This document shows positions 26,255 through 34,218 of a DNA stretch of 64,000 nucleotides, in pieces. The stretch is taken from the NCBI GenBank assembly GCA_021741145.1, contig JAIOYK010000014.1, positions 1 through 64,000 on the forward strand, written 5' to 3'. The first letter of the stretch is position 1, and every line of letters starts with the position of its first letter. The DNA is from Rhodospirillum sp. (lineage in GTDB: Bacteria > Pseudomonadota > Alphaproteobacteria > Rhodospirillales > Rhodospirillaceae). The translations under genes were made by a program, and so were the position numbers. The notes under the pieces are model-generated. The model had not been told where the DNA came from. It saw only the letters and a program-made list of their open reading frames with translations, and searched no databases.

Positions 26255-29200
26255 GTGCGGACCTCGTTTTTCACTTCGGCACGGGTGCCGACCCGGTCCA
26301 TATTGTACTTTCGGATGATTAAGAGAGTCTTTGCACCTATTCCTGTTGTAGCAGAAGTCGGATCGTTGTCCTTGAAGATCGATATGGCACCGGTTCCCCT
26401 GTGCAGCCCCTGAAAATATCCGCCGACCACCTCGCCGGAGGGTCGAACCACCTCCAGATAGCTCCTCGGATAAAGGCTGAAGCGGAAAGCGTGCTCCGGA
26501 CCAAGGAGGGTCCATTCGTTTTCCGTCTTATAGGCAACAACGGACCGCATGGGAGGGACCGGCCATGCGGTTCTGTTCATCACCTGATGGGGATAGATGG
26601 GCACAAGATACCACTCGATCTTGCCCTTCCGGTTCGGCTTGCTGAAGACATCGACACGCACCATCTCTCCACGCGCCGCCGTTCCCCCACGCACCGGCAC
26701 GGCGGGTTTGATCTTGGTCGCAAGGCGGACCTTGGCGATGACATCGCCGCGTGGCGAGCGGGGAAGCGCACCCGTGGGCCGCCCGGCGGCGATCCAGACC
26801 CGAATCGCCTCGATCACGGGGCCATTGCGCTCAGGATCCTTGATCCGGTCCAGGTCCGCCTCCTTAAGGGCGGTCACGGCCTTGCGTTCAAAGACCACCG
26901 GGCCGTCCTCCCCCGTTTCAACTCGGCGGATCGTCGCCTCGTGCCCCTCGCCCCGGGCCCGTCGACGCTCGGGCCGGGCGACGACAACCTGCGCATAGGC
27001 CTTCAAGATGGCGTCGCGGAACCCCGGCCAGGGCGGAGGAACGAAGCGCAGGGGGCGACCGAGTCCCCGCTGTTCCCATTGCTGGTAGGACAGGGTGAGG
27101 CGTTGGACCTCTCCTTCCCCGATCGCAGCCACCACAAGGGCGTCCAGCGCATGGTTCCGGTCATCATTCACCCGCTTGCCATCGACCTTTTTAAGGCTTT
27201 CCACACCCCAGGCCTGCCGCAAGGCTGCGGTCAAGGCGCCCGGTCGGGTGAACACACGGCGGTTGCCCCCTTTCTCCTGCCGGTCACCCGGCGGATAGAA
27301 CAGCTTCACCGCCTCGGCCAGCAGACGCGCCGCATAGCGCGTGTCGTTGAGGTTGCGGCTTCGGAAGCGTTCCGCCGCCTCCTCGGCGTTCTTCAGCAGG
27401 TAATTGCGCTTTTTGAACCCCCGCAGGGCCGGATTGCGTTCGATCCTTTGAACGAAGGTCTCCCAGGCCTCGGGCGTTTCGTCCTGGCAAAACCACTCAT
27501 AGGGGGTCCGTCCCGTCTTGCGCTGGTTGGCGCTGGCCAAACAGAGGGTCTTATTGTTGAAGCTGTCATCCCCGAAGCGGGACCAGGGCAGAATATGGTC
27601 GACCTGGATGCTGTTGTCGGTGGCAATGACCTGGGACACGGGGATATCGCGGCCCGTATAGGGGCATTTTCCCGCCTGTTCCTTCCACAACCGATAGCGG
27701 AGCAGGGTGTCCCCATCCACATCGGAAAGACCAAGAAGGCCCCGGATTTCCTCCCGTTCCCTGTTCCTCTGGGCCGTATTTTTTTTGATCCCACTTTCAA
27801 TCTCGAGGCGCTTTTCCAGGCTGTTGCCGACATCTCGGGCCAGCTCGATATGGATGGATCCGGGCAATCCCCAGCGGTTGCGCATGGCCCACAGTTGCTT
27901 CAGCCCTTCGGTCAGCGCCTTTCGGGCGATGGGATTGGCGATGCTTTCGCCGACCTCGGCCACCAGGGCCTTGAATTGGGCTTTGGTCGCAACCGACCCG
28001 CGCTTGGCCAGGGTGGACGCGGAATGGTCATACCCCACAAGACGACAGGCCTCGTCATAGCGCCGTCCCGCTTCCAGGTGGGGCAACAGGGCACGGCAGG
28101 CCTTGGTGGACAAATGCCCGGCTCCCTTGAATTTCGTCAGGGATCCGGCCTCCAGCGCCGTCGCCAGCGCCTCGCGGACGGCGGCGCTCACCCCCATCTC
28201 CTCAAGCTTCGCCAGGATCGTCGTATTCAACTCGAAGAAACTCAGCACATGGGCGATCCCGTCGAGTTGCTCCGGATGGTTGCCCAGGGCAGCCCACAGG
28301 TCCTCTCCCAAGGCCTTGCGGAGCGCATGGGTGCCGCCCAGGGCCTCCCCGCTCCGCCGGACGATGTCGCCTTTTTCATCCTCGAGCTTAATGGCGGAGA
28401 ACTGCTCATCCGCCGCCATCCCCAGCAGACCCCGCACCTTTTTCACCGTCAGCGTGGCTGTCCTGCCCAGGTCGGCGGTCACCCGCGCCAGCTCGTCCGG
28501 GGAGAGGGAGCGCTCGCCGTCCACCGATTTGATCCGCAGGGTGATCAACCGGGTCAAAAGGCGGAAGCGTTCGAAGGACGGCGCCAGTTTCGCCGCCCGC
28601 TTCTCCTTCGGTTCAAACGGACAATGCCCGACCAGACGTTCACTGTCCTGCATGGGCAACTGGCGGAAGGCAATGGCCTTAAACGCCGCTTCCAGCCTGT
28701 CGGACGCGACCTCCTGGCCCAACCGGCGCTGGGCTGCGAAGAGCTTGCCCACCTCGTCGAACAGGTCGCCCCGTTCGGAGGTCCGGTCGAAAATGCCCTC
28801 TCGATTGCGCCGACGGGCGCTGAAATCCGGATCACGCGCGAACATCTCGCCAACCGTTCGATAGCGCGCCAACCGGTCCTGGGTCAGTTCCAGCGCCGAG
28901 AGCATTTTCTTGTCGTCGCCGCTTGTGTTCGCCCCCTTGCGCTTGGCCGCAGAGCGGAAGCCCCGTCGCTTGGCGATATGCCCCAGGGCGATGCCGAACT
29001 CCAAGGGTGTCAAGGGAAGGTCCAGGCCCCGCGCCCGGATCTCCCAGGGATCCAGGCCCGGTCTTTTCAGGGCGTCCCGGCCGGAGGACGGAAGCAGTCC
29101 ATGGGCTTGAAACAGGTGACGGATTTCTGCCATGCGGTTACGGCGACGGCGAATAACCCGGCGCAGAAGGCGATTTCCCCGACGGATTTGGTTGGTTGGC

Positions 29201-29355
29201 GTGCGTTCTTTGCTCGTTTCGGGGACATCAAAGCACCAGGCCCCCAAGCCCTCCACCAGCCCGGAAGAGTCCGAAGAGGAGGGAGAGCGCAGCACCGCCC
29301 AGCCACAGGACCCAATTCCCAAATCGATCCCAAAGGCCAGTTGCTCATCAATCAT
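26212..29355 (-). CDS. cas9: CRISPR-associated endonuclease Cas9, type II-C
   Basis: RNA-guided DNA endonuclease, 1047 residues, in the compact II-C size range. RuvC-I is FGIDLGIGSCGWAVL with D11; the arginine-rich bridge helix follows (RRGNRLLRRVIRRRRNR). RuvC-II is IHIELARDVGNS with E504. The HNH domain is QVDHILPWSRFGDDSFNNK with D586, H587 and N610. RuvC-III is RNHALDALVVAA with H735 and D738. All nuclease residues are therefore in place. The C-terminal region (about 800-1047) holds wedge and PAM-interacting segments. The ATG at 29355 has a GGAGGGG ribosome-binding site; 11 more residues are possible upstream. The 3' end overlaps cas1. The tracrRNA lies divergently 61 bases upstream. Confidence 0.97.
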   Translation of the reverse strand: MIDEQLAFGIDLGIGSCGWAVLRSPSSSDSSGLVEGLGAWCFDVPETSKERTPTNQIRRGNRLLRRVIRRRRNRMAEIRHLFQAHGLLPSSGRDALKRPGLDPWEIRARGLDLPLTPLEFGIALGHIAKRRGFRSAAKRKGANTSGDDKKMLSALELTQDRLARYRTVGEMFARDPDFSARRRNREGIFDRTSERGDLFDEVGKLFAAQRRLGQEVASDRLEAAFKAIAFRQLPMQDSERLVGHCPFEPKEKRAAKLAPSFERFRLLTRLITLRIKSVDGERSLSPDELARVTADLGRTATLTVKKVRGLLGMAADEQFSAIKLEDEKGDIVRRSGEALGGTHALRKALGEDLWAALGNHPEQLDGIAHVLSFFELNTTILAKLEEMGVSAAVREALATALEAGSLTKFKGAGHLSTKACRALLPHLEAGRRYDEACRLVGYDHSASTLAKRGSVATKAQFKALVAEVGESIANPIARKALTEGLKQLWAMRNRWGLPGSIHIELARDVGNSLEKRLEIESGIKKNTAQRNREREEIRGLLGLSDVDGDTLLRYRLWKEQAGKCPYTGRDIPVSQVIATDNSIQVDHILPWSRFGDDSFNNKTLCLASANQRKTGRTPYEWFCQDETPEAWETFVQRIERNPALRGFKKRNYLLKNAEEAAERFRSRNLNDTRYAARLLAEAVKLFYPPGDRQEKGGNRRVFTRPGALTAALRQAWGVESLKKVDGKRVNDDRNHALDALVVAAIGEGEVQRLTLSYQQWEQRGLGRPLRFVPPPWPGFRDAILKAYAQVVVARPERRRARGEGHEATIRRVETGEDGPVVFERKAVTALKEADLDRIKDPERNGPVIEAIRVWIAAGRPTGALPRSPRGDVIAKVRLATKIKPAVPVRGGTAARGEMVRVDVFSKPNRKGKIEWYLVPIYPHQVMNRTAWPVPPMRSVVAYKTENEWTLLGPEHAFRFSLYPRSYLEVVRPSGEVVGGYFQGLHRGTGAISIFKDNDPTSATTGIGAKTLLIIRKYNMDRVGTRAEVKNEVRTWHGEVCISPNPPD

Positions 29356-29381
29356 CGTCCCCTCCCCCAACCATGCCACCC

Positions 29382-29410
29382 TTGACATTTATTCCATAAC
29401 CTGCCCAACT
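29382..29410 (+). promoter_or_regulatory. probable promoter of the tracrRNA
   Basis: A consensus -35 box TTGACA at 29382-29387 is followed after 17 bases by CCAACT at 29405-29410, a poor -10 box. The predicted start, near 29417, coincides with the first base of the anti-repeat, which supports the assignment despite the weak -10. Confidence 0.45.
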
Positions 29411-29416
29411 AGTCGT

Positions 29417-29514
29417 GGCAAATCGGTTGGGAAACCACGGTAACGTCCCTCCTTCGGGAGCGACGTGAAGGATCATCCCTCGCTGGGAAACCGGCGGGGG
29501 AAATTCCTTTTTCT
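29417..29514 (+). ncRNA. tracrRNA of the type II-C system
   Basis: The anti-repeat at 29417-29440 (GGCAAATCGG to AACCACGG) is complementary to the CRISPR repeat at 23 of 24 positions. A first hairpin at 29443-29466 pairs ACGTC/GACGT and CTCC/GGAG around a TTCG loop with one C-C mismatch. A second hairpin at 29477-29500 has a 10-bp stem (two G-U pairs) closed by a GAAA loop. A T-rich tail (CTTTTTCTATTTT) follows as terminator. Order and size fit tracrRNAs of alphaproteobacterial II-C systems. It is transcribed away from cas9. The 5' end is approximate. Confidence 0.9.
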
Positions 29515-29598
29515 ATTTTCTGGGTTGCGGGCGTTTCCGGTGTCGTGAACGACACGCGGACTTAGTGGTGTGCCCAAAGGCCTTTAAGAAGAACGCTA

Positions 29599-29628
29599 TT
29601 CTAGAACGATGATCCAGGCTCCAGCAGG
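29599..29628. repeat. right 30-bp direct repeat bordering the CRISPR-Cas locus
   Basis: This copy matches 22455-22484 at 26 of 30 positions. It includes the last eight codons and stop of the DUF924 gene. Differences between the copies fall mostly at third codon positions of that gene, which suggests that both copies derive from DUF924 gene ends rather than from random similarity. Confidence 0.75.
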
Positions 29629-30206
29629 AACTTGGCTTCCTCCTCGGTCGTCTCGCGGCCCAGAGCGGCGTTGCGGTGGGGGAAGCGGCCAAAGCGGGCG
29701 ATGATCTCGTAATGACGCAGGGCGTAGTCGTAGAGGTCCTTATTCTCCAGCCGCTCGAACAGGGCCAGGGAGCGTTCCTGGTCCACCAGATCTTCCGAAT
29801 GTTCAAAGGGCAGGTAGCAGAAAAGGCGCTCCGCCACGGAATAGCCCCGGTCATAGCCCCGTTTGATGATCTCCTGGGCCAACGCCCGGGCCTTGATATC
29901 GCCGGAGAAGGACTTGTCCCGCCCCCGCCAGATGTTGCGGGGAAACTGGTCGAGCAGGATGATCAGAGCCAGCGCTCCCCGGGGCGTTTCCACCAATTCA
30001 TCCAACCGTCCGGCGATGGCATCCCCCACGGCTTTGGTGAACAGGGCGATCAAGGTGGCGTCCAACACATCGGACGTCTGAAACCACCACGGCTTGAAGT
30101 CGTGGCGGGCGGGATCGTCCTCCGCACCAAACCAAAGAGCGAGCACCCGATCTTCCACGGGGGCTCCGCCATCCATGTCCATGGCCGTCTTGATGTGATC
30201 CATCAT
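29601..30206 (-). CDS. DUF924 family protein
   Basis: Cytoplasmic helical protein of unknown function, about 201 residues. Family features are RVLALWFGAEDD near the start, FKPWWFQTSD, ALALIILLDQFPRNIWRG, RLFCYLPFEHSEDLVDQE and ARFGRFPHRNAALGR. These resemble a tetratricopeptide-like fold. The start is ATG at 30206 or the next codon; a much longer frame upstream lies in the preceding gene. It is third in the RidA-GNAT-DUF924 unit. Its 3' end forms the right border repeat of the CRISPR-Cas locus. Confidence 0.9.
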   Translation of the reverse strand: MMDHIKTAMDMDGGAPVEDRVLALWFGAEDDPARHDFKPWWFQTSDVLDATLIALFTKAVGDAIAGRLDELVETPRGALALIILLDQFPRNIWRGRDKSFSGDIKARALAQEIIKRGYDRGYSVAERLFCYLPFEHSEDLVDQERSLALFERLENKDLYDYALRHYEIIARFGRFPHRNAALGRETTEEEAKFLLEPGSSF

Positions 30207-30231
30207 TCTTGGGCGTATCCTGTAATTCTGG

Positions 30232-31401
30232 TTATTCGGTGCATTTAAAAGGGGCGAGTTCGCCAAGCATCTCCATATCCTCTGCGACGGCGTCCCGCTC
30301 CTTGTCCAGGAAATCCTCCACCGCCCGATGGAATCCCTGGTCGGCGATCCAATGGGTGGAATAGGTGAAGCGGGGAAGGTAGCCCCGGCTGATCTTATGT
30401 TCCCCTTGGGCTCCGGCCTCGACCCAGCGCAAGCCCCGGTCGATGGCGAAATCCATCGCCTGATAATAGCAGGCCTCGAAATGGAGGAACTTATAGTCCT
30501 CCGACGCGCCCCAGTTCCGCCCATAAAGGGCATCTCCGCCGATCAGATTCAAGGCACCGCAGACCAATTCACCGGTTGCGTCATCCTCGCCCATGACCAG
30601 GGCAACCCGGTCGGCCATGGTCGCCCCCAACCGGTGGAAAAAGGCCTTGTTCAAATAGGCCTGAGACCATTTTTTGTCGATAGTCGACAGGTAGAAGTGG
30701 TGGAAGGCCTCCCAATGGCGGGGTTCGATGGCATCCCCCGTCAACACTTTGAGCGTCACCCCCTGGGACTGAGCTTTCTCCCGCTCCTTGCGGATGGTCT
30801 TGCGCTTGCGCGAAGACAGGGCGGCCAGGAAGTCGTCAAAGCCGCCATAGCCCGCGTTCTCCCAATGGTACTGCCGCCCCAGGCGGGAGAGCAGGCCCAT
30901 GTCAACCATGAGATCATGCTCCTCCTTGGTGGGAAAGGTGACGTGGAGGGAGGAGACCTTGAGCCGTCGGGCCATTTCCACCATCCCCGCCACCAGGGTC
31001 CGGCGCAGCATGTCCGGATCCCCGGCCCCATCACGCACCATCAGCCGCGGCCCGGTCACCGGGGTGAAAGGGATGGCGCATTGAAGCTTGGGGTAATATT
31101 TTCCGCCCGCCTGTTCATAGGCCCGGGCCCAGGCCCAATCGAAGACATATTCGCCGTAGGAATGCCCCTTCAGGTACAGGGGGGCGCAGGCCAGAATCCG
31201 CTCTCGGCCATCTCTGACCGTGACATGGCGCGGCCCCCAGCCCGTGGCCGGAGCAACGGCGCCGGAGGACTCCAGGGCGCTAAGGAAGGCATGCAAGCAA
31301 AAGGGATTGTCCGGCCCCGCGCAGGCGTCCCAGTCCTCGGCGGAAATCTCGTCGATCCCTGTGTGGAAATGGAGGACGAGGCTGTCATCGGAATCGGGCA
31401 T
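30232..31401 (-). CDS. GNAT-fold protein of the DUF482 / peptidoglycan-linked family
   Basis: Protein of 389 residues with the FemAB/GNAT-like DUF482 layout: an N-terminal DWDACAGPDNPFCLHAFLSA, HVTVRDGRERILACAPLYLK, AWARAYEQAGGKYYPKLQ, FTPVTGPRLMV, SRKRKTIRKEREKAQ and GRNWGASEDYKFLHFEACYY. The last two are highly characteristic. Members are annotated as N-acetyltransferases or in peptidoglycan biosynthesis, but the substrate is not established. The start at 31401 matches the family; a 12-residue extension is possible. It ends 25 bases before DUF924. Confidence 0.88.
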   Translation of the reverse strand: MPDSDDSLVLHFHTGIDEISAEDWDACAGPDNPFCLHAFLSALESSGAVAPATGWGPRHVTVRDGRERILACAPLYLKGHSYGEYVFDWAWARAYEQAGGKYYPKLQCAIPFTPVTGPRLMVRDGAGDPDMLRRTLVAGMVEMARRLKVSSLHVTFPTKEEHDLMVDMGLLSRLGRQYHWENAGYGGFDDFLAALSSRKRKTIRKEREKAQSQGVTLKVLTGDAIEPRHWEAFHHFYLSTIDKKWSQAYLNKAFFHRLGATMADRVALVMGEDDATGELVCGALNLIGGDALYGRNWGASEDYKFLHFEACYYQAMDFAIDRGLRWVEAGAQGEHKISRGYLPRFTYSTHWIADQGFHRAVEDFLDKERDAVAEDMEMLGELAPFKCTE

Positions 31402-31493
31402 GGGCAGGGGTCCGCTCGAAAGGAAAAGGACGGGCACGCCTTTTAAATCGGGTTGCCCGTCCCATCTCGCAATGCGCTAATCGGCCCAGAGTG

Positions 31494-31955
31494 TTAGTCG
31501 ATAGCGAACAGGCCCTCGACCTCGACGGAAACGCCCAGGGGCAGACTGGCGCAACCCACCGCAGCCCGGGCGTGGCGGCCCTTGTCGCCGAAAACGTCGA
31601 CCATCAGCTCGCTGGCGCCGTTGATGACCTGGGCGTGAGCGATGAATTCGGGGATGCAGTTCACGAAACCGCCCAAACGCACGACCTGACGCACCCGGTT
31701 CAGGTCACCGCCACAGGCGACCTTCAACTGGGACAGCAGGTTGATCGCGCACAACCGCGCCGCAGCCTGTCCGGTCTCAATATCGATGTCCTGGCCAAGC
31801 TTACCAAGATATTGGGGGGCCCCGTCCCGCATGGTGATCTGGCCGGACATGACCACCAGACCGTTTTCGATGACCCAGGGAACATAGGCGCCAACGGGGG
31901 CTGCGGCTTCGGGAAGGGTGAGGCCAAGCTCGGCCAGACGGGCTTCGATGGACAT
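31494..31955 (-). CDS. RidA/YjgF family enamine/imine deaminase-like protein
   Basis: Small trimeric protein of the RidA family, 153 residues. Landmarks are YVPWVIENGLVVMSGQ, the central QAAARLCAINLLSQLK and GDLNRVRQVVRLGGFVNC. The C-terminal ARAAVGCASLPLGVSVEVEG carries the usual R-x-A-V-G pattern. RidA proteins hydrolyse reactive enamines formed by PLP enzymes; the longer, sequence-divergent subgroup here has less certain activity. It is first of three co-directional genes with GNAT and DUF924. Confidence 0.9.
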   Translation of the reverse strand: MSIEARLAELGLTLPEAAAPVGAYVPWVIENGLVVMSGQITMRDGAPQYLGKLGQDIDIETGQAAARLCAINLLSQLKVACGGDLNRVRQVVRLGGFVNCIPEFIAHAQVINGASELMVDVFGDKGRHARAAVGCASLPLGVSVEVEGLFAID

Positions 31956-32406
31956 GGGTAAATCTCCTCTCCCGCGGCGAAGGGATCCGTGTTAACCAGT
32001 CGCTCCGACGCGCGCCCCCGCCGCAGGATCGAATCCCGGGGGAGCCGTCAATGGGGCGAGCGGCCAAGGGGATGTTGGCATTCCGGCCAGATGGCGCCTG
32101 GGCTTCCGGCCCGGTGGCACCTGAGCCTCCGGCCTAACCCGACGCTCAAACCGGGTGGCGGACGGAAAATGGGATACCGGTTTTCCCTCTCTCCCGCTGC
32201 CTATTTTATGTGTCTGGGTCAAAAAAACCCACCCGCTCCACATTCCAAGGGGCCTGTGGGGAAGCGATCCGACCAGATCGAGACCGTCCCGGCGCCACCG
32301 GGCGGACACAACGAAGTCACCTGTCCCTGCGGGAACTCCCCCATGGCGTCCATGGAGGGGGATTGGAACCAAGGTCTTCGGCATCGCATAGGGGAAGGGA
32401 GTCGCC
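31956..32406. other. divergent intergenic region RidA / serA
   Basis: The 450-base gap holds promoters of both flanking genes but no convincing gene. It contains the tandem repeat at 32081-32134 and, at about 32335-32360, a hairpin CCCCCATGG / CCATGGAGGGGG with one bulged A. That hairpin ends some 46 bases before the serA GTG and would lie in its leader. Confidence 0.5.
32081..32134. repeat. 23-bp tandem repeat ahead of serA
   Basis: Two 23-base units beginning TTCCGGCC (32081-32103 and 32104-32126) plus a partial third copy. The two full units differ at several bases, so the repeat is old. Confidence 0.7.
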
Positions 32407-33642
32407 GTGAGCAATCTTTCGCTGCCCAAGGACAAGATCCGGGTTGTTCTGTTCGAGAACATCCACGGGAGCGCCATCGAGTATTTCAACAGCCGTGGCT
32501 ACAACAACGTAGAGCACCTGAAGGGCGCCCTCGACGGGGACGAGCTGAAGGAAAAAATCAAGGATGCCCATATCATTGGTATCCGTTCCCGCACCAAGCT
32601 GACCAAGGACATCTTGGACTCCGCCGAGAAACTAATGGCCGTCGGCTGTTTCTGCATCGGCACCAACCAAGTCGATACGAGCGCCGCCGAGGCTCTGGGC
32701 GTCCCTGTCTTCAATGCCCCCTATTCCAATACCCGGTCCGTCGCCGAACTGGTGATCGCCGAGACGGTGATGCTGATGCGCGACGTTCCCACCCGGAACT
32801 GGGAAGTGCACGAAGGCGGCTGGGACAAATCGGCCATTGGTTGCCATGAAGTCCGCGGCAAGACCCTGGGCATCGTCGGCTATGGCCATATCGGCACCCA
32901 GGTCTCCGTCCTCGCCGAGTCCATGGGCATGAGCGTGCGGTACTTCGATGTCGTCGAGAAGCTGGCCATCGGCAATGCCCAACCCTGCGCGACATTGGAA
33001 GAGCTGCTCTCCCTGTCCGACGTGGTGACTCTGCACGTCCCCGACACTCCCGATACCCGGAACCTGATCGGCACCGCCGAGTTCGCCGCCATGACCGACG
33101 GCGTCAAGCTGATCAACCTGTCCCGGGGTAAGGTGGTGGACATCGACGCCTTGGCCGCAGCCCTGGATAGTGGCAAGGTCAAGGGCGCCGCCCTGGACGT
33201 GTTCCCCAAAGAGCCCGCCTCCAAGGACGAGTTGTTTGAAAGCCCCCTTCGGGGCCGCCGCAACGTCCTGCTGACCCCCCATGTGGGCGGCTCGACAGAG
33301 GAAGCCCAAATGGGCATCGGCCGCGAAGTCGCTGAAAAACTGGTGAAGTACTCCGATGACGGCTCCACCCTGGGGTCGGTCAACTTCCCGGAAGTGGCCC
33401 TGCCTCAACAGGCCAATGTCACTCGCTTCCTGCACATTCACCAGAATATTCCCGGTGTGATGAGCGCGCTGAACGACATTTTCTCCAGCCATGCCATCAA
33501 CATCCGGGGTCAGTACCTGATGACCGACCCGACCGTCGGTTACGTGGTGGTGGACGTGGAAAAGGACCTGCAAGCGGGCGAGGGATTCCGCCAAGCCCTG
33601 ACCCAGGTCAAGGGAACCCTGCGTTTCCGGTTCCTTCGGTAG
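32407..33642 (+). CDS. serA: D-3-phosphoglycerate dehydrogenase
   Basis: Oxidises 3-phosphoglycerate in the first step of serine synthesis. At 411 residues it resembles the E. coli-type enzyme. The substrate domain opens with IRVVLFENIHGSAIEYF. The Rossmann domain holds GKTLGIVGYGHIGTQVS. The catalytic segment is LINLSRGKVVDIDAL, and LLTPHVGGSTEEAQ contains the catalytic His. The C-terminal ACT domain (about 335-411, FLHIHQNIPGVMSALNDIF) suggests serine feedback inhibition. The start is GTG at 32407 after GGAAGGGAG. A strong terminator follows. Confidence 0.96.
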   Translation: MSNLSLPKDKIRVVLFENIHGSAIEYFNSRGYNNVEHLKGALDGDELKEKIKDAHIIGIRSRTKLTKDILDSAEKLMAVGCFCIGTNQVDTSAAEALGVPVFNAPYSNTRSVAELVIAETVMLMRDVPTRNWEVHEGGWDKSAIGCHEVRGKTLGIVGYGHIGTQVSVLAESMGMSVRYFDVVEKLAIGNAQPCATLEELLSLSDVVTLHVPDTPDTRNLIGTAEFAAMTDGVKLINLSRGKVVDIDALAAALDSGKVKGAALDVFPKEPASKDELFESPLRGRRNVLLTPHVGGSTEEAQMGIGREVAEKLVKYSDDGSTLGSVNFPEVALPQQANVTRFLHIHQNIPGVMSALNDIFSSHAINIRGQYLMTDPTVGYVVVDVEKDLQAGEGFRQALTQVKGTLRFRFLR

Positions 33643-33672
33643 CGTCGGCTCACCATACAAGACAGGCATGCA

Positions 33673-33705
33673 AAAAGCCCCGGCACGATCGTTACCGGGG
33701 CTTTT
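33673..33705 (+). terminator. intrinsic terminator of serA
   Basis: Eleven-base perfect stem AAAAGCCCCGG / CCGGGGCTTTT with an 11-base loop, 30 bases past the serA stop. It is flanked by A and T runs, so it can serve both strands and would also end the small - strand gene at 33743. Confidence 0.85.
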
Positions 33706-33742
33706 CAATTGGCTCCTAACGAGCCCGACATGTCACCGCACC

Positions 33743-33895
33743 CTAATGAACGGTCACACCATGAGGCTTGGTCCGGAGCAAAGCCCGGTTGAAGGCCTGT
33801 TCCTCGGCATCGGTATGCTCGAACCAGTGCGCCTGCGTGATCGGGAAGGTGGCCAGGCCCAGAGCCTTCGCCACAAGGAAGAAGCGGTTCATCAT
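33743..33895 (-). CDS. small protein of 50 residues, unknown function
   Basis: The protein reads MMNRFFLVAKALGLATFPIT, then QAHWFEHTDAEEQAFNRALL and RTKPHGVTVH. The N-terminal third is hydrophobic and basic, the rest charged. The start is supported by a CGGAGG ribosome-binding site 9-10 bases upstream, a shared terminator on the 3' side and an AT-rich upstream region with a palindrome. I do not recognise a family. It could be a small stress or regulatory protein, or a secreted or membrane-associated peptide. Confidence 0.6.
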   Translation of the reverse strand: MMNRFFLVAKALGLATFPITQAHWFEHTDAEEQAFNRALLRTKPHGVTVH

Positions 33896-34218
33896 GATTA
33901 TGTCCTCCGTTGTTAATGGGGCGGCTGCCCGCCCCCGTCCTCGATAATTGAATGTAGCGCACATTGTGCGCAGATGCAAGCATTTGTGACAGACCAAATT
34001 CGTTATATACAATGCGTTAGCCCCTAGTTGTCACATAACTGTAGCTTTTTCAGCACGCAAAATTGAATGCCTCCAAGGACTTGCGAAGCCGCACACCGTG
34101 CGCATGACCATCCTGGGGAGACGAAAAAAAATGCCTCCACACCGTCCACCTATGCCGTTTGGACAGGTCGGTTGGCCGCGTTTTTCCAAGAGAAATTTAA
34201 ACGGGCACCGGAGAGGGG
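33896..34218. other. AT-richer intergenic region with palindromes
   Basis: This 320-base stretch is visibly lower in GC than its neighbours. It contains a palindrome at 33957-33971 and a wide inverted pair, TGTGACA near 33986 and TGTCACA near 34030. It must hold the promoter of the 50-residue protein. No further gene is supported. Confidence 0.5.
33957..33971. promoter_or_regulatory. palindromic operator candidate
   Basis: GCGCAC-ATT-GTGCGC, perfect 6-bp arms, lies 62 bases upstream of the start of the 50-residue protein, where a repressor or activator site would be expected. The binding protein is unknown. Confidence 0.4.

Noticed and set aside
25361-26515. Extended cas1 frame of 384 residues
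   Set aside because: The extra 87 residues lie inside cas9 in another frame and lack Cas1 similarity; Cas1 begins at 26254 with MAWRGVHIS.
26401-29385. 994-residue open frame on the + strand antisense to cas9
   Set aside because: It mirrors the cas9 codons in a GC-rich genome. It has no protein-family motif, and cas9 on the other strand has complete catalytic motifs.
29601-30533. 310-residue frame including DUF924
   Set aside because: The first 109 residues are a shadow of the upstream DUF482/GNAT gene; DUF924 similarity begins after the ATG at 30206.
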